From Carettochelys insculpta (Eukaryota > Chordata > Testudines > Carettochelyidae), in contig NC_134147.1 in NCBI RefSeq assembly GCF_033958435.1, forward strand, positions 41,472,001-41,536,000: DNA of 64,000 nt. The letters run 5' to 3'. This document shows, piece after piece, positions 31,801-45,500 of this stretch; the stretch's first letter is position 1; every line of letters begins with the position of its first letter. Both the position numbers and the translations under genes were made by a program. The notes under the pieces are model-generated. The model searched no databases. It was not told the origin of the DNA and saw only the letters and a program-made list of their open reading frames with translations.

Positions 31801-34800
31801 GAGGCTTACTACCAGCAGTTGATCTGGAGGTGTGAACACCAAGGGAGGGGAAGCTGCTTCTGTATTTAGCCAGCCATTCGCAGTCTTTGTTTAAGCCTGA
31901 GCTGGGGGCATCGAATTTGCAGATGAATTGTAGCTCAGAAATTTCTCTTTGGAGTCTGGTCCTGAAATTTCTTTGCTGTAGGATAGCTACTTTCAAGTCT
32001 GCTACTGTGTGGCCTGGGAGATTGAAGTGCTCTCCTACGGGTTTTTGCATATTGCCATTTCTGATATCTGATTTGTGTGCATTTATTCTTTTACGTAGAG
32101 ACTGTCCAGTTTGTTTGATGTATATAGCAGAGGGGCATTGCTGGCACATGATGGCATAAATTATATTGGTAGATGTGCAGCTGAATGAACCCACGATGGT
32201 GTGGCTGATCTAGTTAGGTCCTGTAATGGTGTTGCTGGTGTAGATATGTGGGCAGAGCTGGCAACGAGGTTTGTTGCATGGATGGGTCCCTGAGTTAGAG
32301 TGACTGTGGTGCGGTGTATAGTTGCTGGTTAGGATTTGCTTCAGGTTGGCAGGTTGTCTGTGGGCAAGGACTGGTGTGCCTCCCAAGGCCTGTGAAAGTG
32401 GGGGATCATTGTCCAGGATGGGTTGTAAATCCCTGATGATGCGCTGTAGCGGTTTTAGCTGAGGACTGTAGGTGATGGCTAGTGGTGTTCTGTTGGTTTC
32501 TGTCTTGGGCTTGTCCTGTAGTAAGAGGCTTCGTGGCACACGTCTGGCTCTGTTGATCTGTTTTTTCACTTCCTCAGGTGGGTATTGCAGTTTCAAGAGT
32601 GCTTGATAGAGATCCTGTAGGTGTTTGTCTCTGTCGGAGGGGTTGGAGCAAATGTGGTTATATCTTAGTGCTTGGCTGTAGACAATGGATCGTGTGGTGT
32701 GTCTGGAATGGAAGCTGGAGGCATGAAGGTAGGTGTAGCAGTCAGTAGGTTTACGGTACAGGGTGGTATTGATGTGGCCATCGTGTATTAGCACCGTGGT
32801 GTCCAGGAAGTGGATCACCTGTGTGGACTGTTCCAGGCTGAGCTTGATGTTGGGGTGAAAGTTGTTGAAGTCCCAGTGGAATTCCTCCAGAGTTTCCTTC
32901 CCATGAGTCCAGATGATGATGATGTTGCAATGTAGCTTCAGTAGAGACCGGATGTTAGTGGACGAGAGCTAAGGAAGCGCTGTTCCAGGTCAGCCATGAA
33001 AATATTGGCATATTGAGGGGCCATGCGGGTACCCATAGCTGTGCCGCTGATTTGAAGGTATATATTGTCGCCGCCAGCATCTGAAGAAGTGAGTCTGTGC
33101 TCATGAAAGCTCATGCTCAAAACTTTTCTGTTAGTCTATAAGGTGCCACGGGACCCTTCGTTGCTGTTACAGATCCAGACTAACACAGCTACCCCTCCGA
33201 TGTTTGGGGAAAGTGGGGAGTAAAAGCTGTTTGCCCCATCAATCCCTATCCAGGTTCATAGAAATTCAATGGAATTTCATGTGAAAGTTAATGCACTTTA
33301 TGGCAAAATTAACTATGGTAACTTCTTGCCTGCAAATTATCTGTTAAACAGATTTTTGAAACTTTATCGTTTATATAAAGCACAGAATTAATCAGGAATT
33401 TGAAAGAAAATTTGATCTTAAGTTACAGTCTCGAGTTTACTTGCATGTTAGGTTATATACTTTTCAAGGTGAAGAAGTCCTGATGTCTGACACTTTTAAA
33501 ATTTGGAGTGTAAAATGAAGAGATTCGGGAAACTGTAATGGTAGTCAATATCCTGAGTACAAAAGTGTATATTTTGAGCATAATATAGCATTAAAACTGA
33601 GATAATGGTATGTTTACCGGGTGGAGTAAACTTGACTCTTTAACATATGAGAGTTGGTGAGGATTTTCCAAAGTGACGTGACACATAAACAAGGTTTAAT
33701 ATGTAAGAATTTCTATTTTTTTGAAAAGAAGTAGTAGCCATCTGTTAGATGGCTTCAGTATCATATTAAATTCTTGGGCGGTGGGGGTGGGTGTTCTGAG
33801 AAAAAGGTTTCACAAAATTCACTCTCTGCTTCATTTATTATTTTACCAAATAATTTTAAATGTTAATTGTTTTTGTGTTAAGAAATTCATAAGGACGTCA
33901 GTAAAAGTTATTCAGGGGTCATAAGCAAACTCTTTCTGGGCCACATAAAAAACACATTTTAGTGATTTAGGGCTTATTTTTAAAAATAAGCATATGTGTT
34001 GTCAAACTGTTGCCAGACTTTGAGATGCGCTGAATCCCAAGCGTTTTACACCAGGGGTAAAAAGAGCTTTTAGTGCTCAGCAATTTTAATGTCTTACTTA
34101 GTGATATCTACATTTAAAGTTTTGGTATGATGTAGTCAGTAATGTGCTAGTATAGCCATTACATTGAGAGTTTGAACTTACAGATTTTGAAGTAGTTTAC
34201 TGTTTCATGCCTTAACTAAATGTTTACTGGTATGAATCTCTTTACATAGTTCTAAAATAAGTAGTGAGGTACCCCGTACTTTGACAATATGGCGGATATT
34301 TTGGAAACTAGCAGATGTACCTGGCATTGCTTGGCTCATTACCTAGAGTGTCTTTTTTGAAAATAAATTAAAAATTTACATGTTTTTTCCCCCAATGATA
34401 GTATTATTCCAAACATGAAGAAGAATTGAGGCTGAATTGAGGGCTCAGGGATGAGGAAGTGGTGGCTTAGTACAGAGGATTCTTGGGGGCTCAAGGCAGA
34501 TAGTGTAGAAGTTAGGGCAGGGATCTCGGGAAAGGGATCTGAAAGTTGTGGGGAGAGGGCAGGAATTATCAGGGCCACTGGTGATAATGAGGGTGACACT
34601 GCTACAACAGCAGCTCCCCCTAGAGACCCAGGGCAGCACTCCCTAGCCAGTGACAACTCCTAGGAGGGAGGGATCTGGGGTTAGGTGCTTACCGGGTGGG
34701 GGCTGGGGCTCTGCAGGCTGGCCCTGGCTTCCAGCTGCCTGCCCCCCACCCATAGCCTGCTGCCTGTGGGGAGGGTAGCAGTTTGGGGGCAGCCCCTATC

Positions 34801-37800
34801 CTGCAGCTGTCCCTAAGGCCTGCAGCTGCAGGGGATCCTTGCATGGGGTAGTGGCCGCTCAGTCCTGCAGCCTGTTCAGGGTGGGACAGCACTCTGCGGG
34901 CTGACTCCAGCCTTGTATTGGTCTGGACGGGGTGCCACTTTGGGGGCTACCTCCAGTGGTTCCCTCCCTTTTGCAGCCTGTTTGGTAGAGTGCTCCAGGT
35001 GCTGGCCAGGCTCTGGGGGCTGCCCTCAGCTTCCAGTGGCCACCGCACTTGGCCAGAAGGCTGCAGGGGAAGCTCTTGGAGGTGCTTCCAGCCTCCAGTG
35101 AGCTCATCTTCCCCTGTAGGCTGCTGGCGCAGGGAGTGGGCTCTGAATGGTTGCCTCTTCCCCCCGCCTGTACTGTTGTGGCCTGCAGGCTGTCTAGGTG
35201 GGGAGCTAGACTCTGGAGGCATCCCCACCCTCCAGCAGCCCTTCCACAGCCTGCAGGCTTTCTGGGGATGGGTCAGGCTGCAGGGGCTAACCCTTCCAGC
35301 TGCCCCTTTTGGAACTTCAGGCTGTCTGGGGAAAAGGGCAGAGCCAGGGGGAAAAGCAGCCTTTTGGAACTTCAGGCTGTCTGGGGAAGGGGCGGAGCCA
35401 GGCTCCAGGGGATTGCTCCTCTTCTGCTAGCCACCTATGCTTTGCAGGCTTGTGAGGGGGAAGCTTTGGTGGGATGGTCCCCTGCAGCTGACACCCCCCA
35501 CACATAGTTTGCAGGCTGTCTAGGGGGGGACAGGCTCTGGGTTTGGGGCAAGGGAACTACCTACTCAATCTTTGTGGCAGACAAGGTGGTGGAGCCCTAG
35601 CACTGCTGGCCTCTCTCGGTTCTGAATCTGCCTCCAGTGGTCACTCTCAGACTGCCCCCAGACCCAAACCACCCCCTCAAACACTGTGGCAGGAGCTGAA
35701 AGAATAGGACTCAGTTTACTGGCCAGATCCCTCCTGCTAGCCATTAAACCAATTAAATTGAATTATACTCCAGTGTTTCTCAACCTTTTTTATAAAGTAC
35801 TTTTTTTGTTTGAAAAAGGGGTAAGTACCCCAGTACCCACAATTTGAACATGCAAAACCCCCTATCTCTCCTCCCCTCTCCAGAGCCAGATAGCCCCAGC
35901 CCTCTGCTTTAAACCAATCCCCCTCGGTCCCCAGAGTCAGGCACCCCCAGCTCTCCCCCCACTCTAAACAAATGCCCCCTCCCTCGCATGTCAGGCATCC
36001 TCAGCACGGACTGAATGGGACGACTTAACAGAGCTGCCACCACCTCAGGAGCAGCAGGAGCCACGCGAGCCAGGACCTGAGCTGCATCCGCACTGGGGCT
36101 CCGGCTGGAGCCGCGCCATCCAGAGCGGTGAAGTGCGCCAGCAGGAGCTGCTCTAGTCACAGCCAGGGCCTGTGTGAACTGTGCCAGAAAAAATGGCAGT
36201 GCTGCCTTTGACATAGGCAGAATATAAAGACTTTACAGGCCAGATTGCGGGCTGTGGGTTGGACACCTCTGCTCTAAACTATGTAGATTATTCTTGAGCC
36301 ACATTCTGTTCCATATTGTCTTATGAGTTACTGCATTTAGGACACTACTAAAATTTGCAAAGAAAATTCTTCACAGCCAATGTAACGTGTACTAGCCGGA
36401 GAACAAAATCAGAAGTTAATATGGGAGAGGAGACTCCCTGATTAAGTCCAAGGCAAACAGTTGCAGTACCTTGTTGCTGTGGGGTAGCACTGAGGAGCGA
36501 GCAGAGTTAATCTAACTGGATTCTATTTGGTTTTACTGTTGCCCCACTGAACTGATTTCAGCAACAGGGAAAACAAAGGAATGTTGTCTAAGTTTAACCC
36601 AATTTGAGAGGGTTAGGAACAGCCCTGCAGGCAGTGTTGTGGGTCAGCTGCCTCAAAAAGTTGGTTCCTGTGGTTTCTGTTTGGAAATTTATTATCACAA
36701 CTGTAAAGACTATAATCTTGTAGTCCTAAATCCTTCAAAAATTGAAAGACAAGGCTGTCTTAGTTGTGAAAATTGATTTTCCTTTTGCTGGGGATGGAAT
36801 TTTTTTTTAATTAACCCTGATAATTTCAGTTAGCTGTTTTCTGGTCTGCTTAATATGCTAAACTTCAGTGTGTGCAGATCACTGACATTAGCCTACTCAC
36901 TACAGTCAGTAAGTAATACTACCTCTCTACTCTCCCCTGCTCTGCTCTGCTTTCCTTTCCATCTTGGAACAGATGTTGGAATTGGTCTTATGATTTTTAA
37001 TACACTTGGACCTAATTTACCCTCTCTATACTTCTGATACCTTTGTTCAGCTGGTTCTCGGATCTTGGTATAATTCTTGCCTACCTTCCTGTTCCCCCCC
37101 CCTTGGCTTTCCACAGTTGCTGGGAAGAAAAGTAATTTTCATCCGTGTTAAAACAAAAAAGCTGTCCAGTAGCACTTTAAAGTGCTACTGGACAGCTTTT
37201 TTGTTTTGATAGTATATAGTCTAGCACAGCTTTCTCTCTGTTACTATTCATCTGTGGTGCTCTGCCTTTTGAGAGCTCCTTCTTTACATACTAAGCCACA
37301 GACTGGAGCCATAATGATTCAACTTTGACAATCAATTGTAAAATGTAAGGTTGCAATAGCAGTAAAAGATACTATAGCGATCCATAAATCTTCTTTCATG
37401 CTGAACGTTCAACCTCATCTGACTTTGTTAATTTTTCTGTATTGTTGCATCTGACTGTGCAAGTACTGCTTGTTGCTGTAACCTTTATATTTAGGTGTTT
37501 TCCATGTGGTTGATTTTCTTTACTTTTTTTTTTTAGGAACAAATTCCCTTACACTTGGAGGATGGGATACTTCTTCCTGGGGATTAAACTCAAATATAGA
37601 ACCTCAAAGTCAGCCAATATCACCAACGGCAATTACCAAACCAGTTAGGAGGACTGTGGTGGATGAATCTGAGAATTTCTTCAGTGCCTTTCTCTCACCA
37701 ACAGATGTTCAGAATGTTCAGCAGAGTCCAGTAGTGTTTAAACCTCCAACCAAATCACAGCAACCCAAAGAAGTGAAAAGCACTTTAAAGGAATCTCTGC

Positions 37801-39512
37801 ACAGCAGTCAGCAAGGAACAGTAGAAACAGAGACAAACGTAAAAGATGCTTCTGTGTCTGGTCTAGTAGAGCTGAAAAATCTTGATGTTCCCCCAGAAAC
37901 ATTAGAAGAAAGTTCTGTACTTGAAACTGAGGCTAAGCATGAAGAGGAGAATACAAACAAAGGCACTGAGGTTAAGCTGACCATCCCAGATGTCAAAGTA
38001 CCTGAAGTTGCCGTTAATGTGAAGTCTAATGCAGGAAATGATGCATCAGGAAGTGCTCCTGACAGCCCTGCACAATCTCTTGCTACTGCAGAGACAAAGG
38101 ATCTGGGCTTGGAAAATAAGGAACAAAAAAATGAGGACAGACAAAGCAACACACCTTCACCTCCTATTAGCACTTTCTCCTCAGGGACATCCACAACTAG
38201 TGATATTGAAGTTTTGGATCATGAAAGTGTAATAAGTGAGAGCTCAGTAAGTTCAAGACAAGAAGCTGCAGATTCAAAATCCAGTCTTCATCTGATGCAA
38301 ACTTCCTTTCAGCTCTTATCAACATCTGCCTGTACTGAGTATAATCATTTAGATGACTTTCAGAAACTGACTGAGAGTTGCAGCTCCTCTGATGCTTTTG
38401 AAAGAATTGATTCGTTCAGTGTGCAGTCGTTGGATAGCAGAAGTGTAAGTGAAATCAATTCAGATGACGAATTATCAGGAAGAGGTTGTGCTTCAGCATC
38501 TCTCGTGGTTAGCCCTTTAACACCAAAGGCTGAGATGGCTGACTCCGTGAAAAGTAAATCTAAACAAGAAATGAATGAGACACACATTGTACATATGGAG
38601 GAAGCAGAAATGGAGGAAAGTGGAAGAAGTGCAACTCCGGTTAACTCTGAGCAACCAGATGTTTTGGTTGCTGCTATACAACCTGATGAAGAAGAGATTG
38701 TGAAAGAGGAGGTTGTGGTGCCACATCAAGGTGCTGAAAAGATACCTAATAGGAACTGTGAAAAGGAGGAGCTTTGCAAGGTAACTACAGTATATAGTAC
38801 ACAACATGTGTTCTGTGAACTACATTCATCCCAGTTGTGAGTGAGTGAAGCTGCCTTGATCTTGACCCTCAGGCATTGACTTAGACCTCAGCCAAATAAG
38901 TCCATAGTGTGTCATTCTGTGCTCATGGAAAATTCTTTGATCCTGCAATATAAGACTCCCATTTTTCCTAGGGTGGATCGATTTTAAATCACAATCAGGA
39001 GAAAAAACATTTATTTAAATGGTTTTCCCATTAAAAATTATTCACAAATTTTGTAATGGGGAAAATCTGATCACTAAAACATGTTCATTTACAGCATCTA
39101 GAACCATGGTATCCAATACAGTATACTTTGTGTAACTTTTAAATTAACTTGATAGTTAATTTAAGTAGTACATAATCCTCATTATCTGTGTCAAGCAGGT
39201 GTAGTAGCAGAACATTCAGAATAAGATCTAAGTCACACACAGAAACACAGTAGCACTTAGCACACGCAAACATAATATCAGTTTATTTTATTAAAGAAAA
39301 TCTTAAATGTTGTACAACTATTTCACATTTGCTGTTGCAGCAGTCTCTTAAGTTGCTGGCTGACAGTTGCCCTTCAACTCCTTTTTTTAATTTTCAAATG
39401 TTATTAATTCGTAACAGTCTGGTCATGACAATATTAATGTACAGTGTCATTAAAACTTCTACTACTACTGTTCCAACTATCATTTTGATTAATAGACTGA
39501 AATAGAAATAGT

Positions 39513-39544
<32 letters not shown>

Positions 39545-42500
39545 TTTTTCAACCCCCAGTTGATTTCTTAGCTTTGAGTGAATAATGCCAAACTATGAAA
39601 ATATTCTTGTGCCTGCAGAGGAAGCTACTGATCTGAAAAGTTGGCTTTGCAGCTGAAGGTACTCTTTCAAGGTGCCTAGTTAATGATTTCCACCAATTCA
39701 TGGGAGTGACTTTGTTCACAACCTCATCAGTACATATTTATTTATTAAATGATTTTCTTCCAGCCATGACATTTATGATGATTGATGTAACAGAGGAGTG
39801 ATTTTGAGATGCCCATGCCATGGCAGCAGCATCCTCTTCAGAAGCTAAGCATCTACTTTCATATCTGGGGTGGAAAATGTTCACAAGGAAAAGAGATAAA
39901 GTTAGTGGTTGAGCCATTGTCCTCTTTCTTACCTGTAGTTTAACTTTCTGCTGAGGTTTTTCTTTTGTCAATGTCCCTTGAAGCACCTTTCAAATTTTGA
40001 GAGCCCTTGCAATTCTGCAGCAATTTATCTGAAGTTTAGGGCTATGAATATAGGCTTCCTATACTGAGCACATCCCTGGCACTCCTCATGTTACACACTT
40101 TGAGATGTGTCCATCTAGTTTATCACAGTTTTCTTCATAAAGTTTTGTGAAATTAGTGTAATCTTTGATACATTGTTCAAAACAATCAAACACAGAAATG
40201 AATTGAAGATCTTGGGGGCGGGAGTTAGTTTGGATTCTCTTGCTGTCTTCAGTAAAGCTGAAACAGAATGCTTGTTATGGAACTATTTTGTGACTTGTAT
40301 TGCTGGAGAGGATGTATTTATTTGGCTAAAGGATGCATTAAATGGGCCCTGCAGCCAATGTTCTCAAGACATATCCTTCTACTTCTTCTAAGTATCTTTT
40401 AATCTTTCCCACATTTGTAGCATTATCTGTGACAAAAGTGCACCTGTAACAGTTACGTTTTTGTTCATGGTTTATTACTGCTCTCACTGCCACTTCTTTT
40501 TAATCTTTTGTTGTGTGGGCATTTCCCGATGTATCAATTGCTTCTGAAAGATATGCAACCCAAATTTCTGTTGTCACACAGACACGTATTACTGGATCAT
40601 TGTGTACGTTGCTGCTTCCACATTTCTCTTTCTCAGAGCCATGGCCCTGCTCCAGGTCTAGCGGGTAAGGGATACAGACAGGGATAAGTGAGGGGCATGA
40701 GGTACAGAGGTCAGGGGCAGCTTTTTCTGATTTTTCAGCAGCCCTGCTATGAAAAATGTGCTAGTGCCACTGCCTCGCTTAGAGAAGTGTTACACTGGAA
40801 AGATGCAAATGACCTAGTTTTTGTCATTAGCAAATACTTCAGAAAGACTACGCAAACTAGGTTTTTAGGGTCAAGAAGGGAAACGTTAATGAATATTGAC
40901 TAGCAAAAATTAAATAACTAAAATAAGTACAAATGTGATAGCTCACTTAATTATACAAAAGGGAGAACTTAGAGAGGAAGTGCTCTCTAAATGCTCCAGC
41001 AGATAAGACATCGGACTGGAAAGTGAGAGACTTGAGTTCTGTTCCCAGTTCTGCCACTGACCTGCTGTGTAACCTTGTAAAAACACTTTCTTCCTTGTCT
41101 CTTACCCTTCCCAGCCTTTGTTTTTTAAATTGTTGGTGGTTTGGGGGAAATCAATTTCTGCAGTGCCTGGCACAGTTGAGCCTGTTTTTATTTGGGAATC
41201 AAAGCGTAGCAGTAATACAATAAACCCTCGAGTTATGTGGCGGTTGTGTTCTTGCAACCCCACGCATAACTCAGATTTTCGCACAGGTTGTTGGGGGGAG
41301 AGAACCAGGTTGCAGCCTGGTTTCTGTCTCCCTTGCACTTCCGGGACCCAGGAAACTGACCAGCGCATGGCTTCCCATTTCTGCCAGTGCAAGGCAGCTG
41401 GTAACCTGGCTGCTGCTGGGTTCCCAGGTCGCCTCTACTTGCGGGACCAGGAAACTTGGGGAAGGGGTCACAAAGCAGCTTCAAGTTGCGCTTAACTCAT
41501 ATTAAAGCGAGTTATACGCAATTTGAAGCCATGTATTTTGAGGATTAATTGTATTTGAGAGTTTACTGTATTGCTATTAATAACAGCTAAGGGAACAAGA
41601 AGACCTGTGGTACCTTATAGACTAACAGATATTTTGGAGCACAAGCTTTTGCGGGCAAGACCCTCTTCATCAGATGCAGACCCAGAGCTGGACATAATAT
41701 TGCAGTTGAGCCCTAATCAGCACAAAATTGAGCAGAAGAATTACTTCTCATGTCTTGTGTACAACACTCCTGTTAACACATGCCAGAGTATTTTTTCTGC
41801 AACAGTATCACACTGTTGATTTCATATTTAGCTTGTGGTCCACTCTGACCCTTAGATCCCTTTCTGTAGTATGTGTTTCCTCGACAGTCATTTGTATGCG
41901 TGGAACTGATTTTTCCTTTCCAAGTGGAGTACTTCGCTTTTGTCCTTTATTGAATTGAACTGCTATTGAATTTAATTGGAGCTTTCACTGAGCCCGAACT
42001 TGCTTTTGTTTAAAGTCTAGAAAACTAAATAGATTCTCAAAAGGTCCAGATTCTGTTTCTGGGATCATTAGATGTAAAAGCTTCCCATTTTTCGTTGACT
42101 TCAAAATAAATGTTCCTAAAAGCATCAAAACAATTCCAACCTCAGAATAAGTTAGAAAAAATACATGTTCCCATCATTTAAGTGTTTTTGATCTTCATGT
42201 CTTAAAATTTTATTCAGATGATTGATTTGTTGACTGAGAAGCTGGAGAAGAGGGAAGCACAATTACTGAGTATTAGTAAGGAGAAGGCAAGCCTGGAAGA
42301 AACCTATGATAACCTGAAAGAGTAAGTATCAAAGTACAGACACTTCTGGGTGCAAGTGTTCTGCTTGTAAATGCTAAATTGTAACTTTTCGTAACAAAAA
42401 TGGGAAGCTCCTTACATAGGATACAGTAAAGCAAGTATTTTTCACTAGAGTTTAAACAACTGTTTAATATCAGGCCAATTTCACAAACAGTGTGAAGTCA

Positions 42501-45500
42501 TGTTTTTAATTTAATATACTATTTGTTGTCTTTTACTTAGTGTAATTCTCTTGTACTAAACATATATATTTCCTCATTCATTAGCAGAGCTTGATTAGAG
42601 GATGTGTTTTAGATAAAACATTGAAGTGCCAACATTTGTTACACTACTTAATTCACTAATTGGTGAATATCTTCTAAATACTTGTGTTTCTGATGGTATT
42701 GCTACTTAAAGTTTATTAGAAGAGCTTGGTGAATGCAATTTGAAATGTCAACATAACCGTAAAGCTATTCAAAAATGTTTTAAATGTAGTGAATTGTTCA
42801 GAGTGAAAGAAGAGAGCAGTAGCATTTCATCTCTGAAAGAGGAGTTTACTCAGCGAATAGCAGATGCTGAAAAGAAGGTTCAGCTAGCATGCAAAGAGAG
42901 GGATGCAGCTAAAAAGGTAATCAGCTTCCTAGCTGAATTAGTATTTATAACAATAAAAAGTGCCAGCTTCCCTTCGGAGCATATCATAAAGAGGAGGTTG
43001 GGGAAAATGTGAAATTTACAGGAGCCACTGTGAAGTAACTTAAAGATCAGTATAAAGATTGTTGTTGTTGTTCATTAGGGAGGGTAGTGGGGGGTATTAT
43101 GGTGTTTTGAGGGAGGCACCACAAGATCTGAGAGAGAAATGTTTATGATTGTTGTAGAAAAAGAAAAGAGTTTGGGGATTTGAATAGCCACTGCTCAAAC
43201 ACTAAAACGTTTTGCAAAAAGTAATTAAATAGCATAATTGTTTGAAAATTTTCTTAGCAAAACTCATTCAGCATTTGTATTTCTGTGGGCACCAGTATGG
43301 AGGTGTGACCAAGGAGTTGAGAAGGGGCTAGGAGCTGAAGCAGAGGGTTGGGGTGCGGGTTCTGGCTGGGGGTGCACACTTGAGAGTGTGGCAGGGATAA
43401 GAGGCTGCCTGGGGCAGGGGCCAGAGGACTCCCTGCAGCCTTCTCCCCATCAATGGCAGCCCCAGGGTTGGAGCCAAAGGACTCCCAGGCAGCAGTAGCC
43501 CTGAGATCAGGTGAAAGGCCCTCAACAGACTCGCACGTCCCATGTGCGTCTCTTCAGGTCCTTGTGGTTGTACCGCTGCGTGGCCCTTCATAGCTTGCCA
43601 CATGGCTACACAGCTTAGGTGGAAGTATTCATCAATTGTGAGCACAGAAGGGACCACTGTGATCATCTAGTCTGGCCTTCTGCTTAATATAGGCTATAGA
43701 ACATCCAAAAAATAGTCGGGTGTTGGTGAACTTAAAAGGTTGAAAACTACTGATGTAAAGTCTTTATAGAAATCTGAGAAGCTGTAGTTTATTTGGGGCC
43801 ATTTCTGTTTTTCCCAGTGGATAAAAGAGCCACGTAATATAACATGTTTTTTTTTAAACCTAGCAGTATTTATAAATAATACAAAGTATTTCCCTATTCT
43901 TAGGAAGTAAAGACTGTTAAAGAAGAATTGGCAACTAGACTAAATTGCAATGAAACTGCTGAGCTGTTGAAGGAGAAGGATGAACAAATCAATGGATTAA
44001 TGCAAGAAGGTAAAGTTGGTAAACGTGTTACAGTAAATATCTTTTTAAAATGTCTTAATGTATTTTCTTATTTTTGACCTTGCAAGAAAATGCATGTTAT
44101 TTCAAATATCTTCTATGTGTGGAGGATATTTGAGAAATTACTTTCATACTTACCTGTACCTTTTTAAACCTCAAAAGAGGTGGGGCATAGTGTACCCCAA
44201 ATTTAATGGAAGAATTTGAGACTTTCCACCCACTGTCTCAACTTTCTGATTGACAAAGGAGCTCCACACCTATAAAACATCTACACTCAGGTATAAATGT
44301 AAATATTTTCCTCTGTCACAAACAGAATGAGCTCAGAAGCTTGGAACATGCTCATCTACATTAGGAAAATGAGACTTATGACAGCAGGTGTCAAATTGTC
44401 GATCTACCTTATCCCCTGAAACAGTGTTCCGAAAAAATATCTAGTACCTTTTGCTTGAATGGGTGTTGGCATCTATCAAGTTCACTTTCAGTTTTTCAGA
44501 GCCCTTGGTGGAGTCGAAAGATGCCATTTTTGAGAACCTTAGTGCAAGAGAGACAAAAGGTAGGCTTATAGGTAAATGGAGCTACTTCTAAAGAGCCATT
44601 TGAAGTGCTGGTCAAGAGCCTTTTGGAAAGTTCTTGGCCTTCTGCCAGGAGCCATCTCTTGTTGCTGTGGGCAGCATGAGTGAAGCTATTCAATCCACAC
44701 TGGTAGGTGAGAACAGGTGATGGTTCAGATCACAACTTTTAATCATTTAAATCAAGCAGGCAACCTTGATTCAAATAATTCAGTTAATTTCTTAACATTT
44801 GTTTCCTGTTTGTGTAACTTAGAACATGTTGACTTTATACTGAATCTGGTGAAGCCAGGAAGATCTATATATGTACACGTTTATTTAAGAAGTTATATAA
44901 ATTAGTGTAGGTTTATTCAGATTCTTATTTTACCTTTTTTATTGTTAGAAGATGGCAAATGATGTATTTCTTCTTTACTAGATGATTTTTTTACTTGGGA
45001 TTTAGGTCAAGCTGCATTTGGATCTATTGTTTAACAACATTTTAAAACCACTGTTATTGATTAAATGAAGTAACCTTAATATGCTAGGTGCATACATAGG
45101 AAAAGTAAGTTTATCAAAATATGTTTTGAACTTAAAGCTGATATATTGAACATCTGAGTATTAACTGTAGATGATGAAGCAATAAGAAACAATTTGTTAA
45201 TATAGACCAGATTTTCAAAGGTGTTTTAGGTGCCAAAAGTTTCAAATAGGTGTATAGTGGGCTCTCAAAATTACCTGATCGGGTTAAGTGCCCAGCTCCC
45301 ACTGTGGGAGTTGGCCTTTGTGTATGCTAGGAGTTTTTTACTGGTGCACCTGTTTATTATACTAGCCAATTGCTTCTAGTGTGGCTGCAGCTCTAGCAGC
45401 AGCAATGAGCTTTATATTGATACAGTTAAACTCCTTATGAATGGTGGGGGGGAAAAATGGTAGCATGGTTACATATGCATTAGGGACTTCTACAGCTGTA

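Noticed and set aside
34859..35507. Several long overlapping frames on both strands
   Set aside because: These are products of the GC-rich minisatellite; the proteins are low-complexity and frame-independent.
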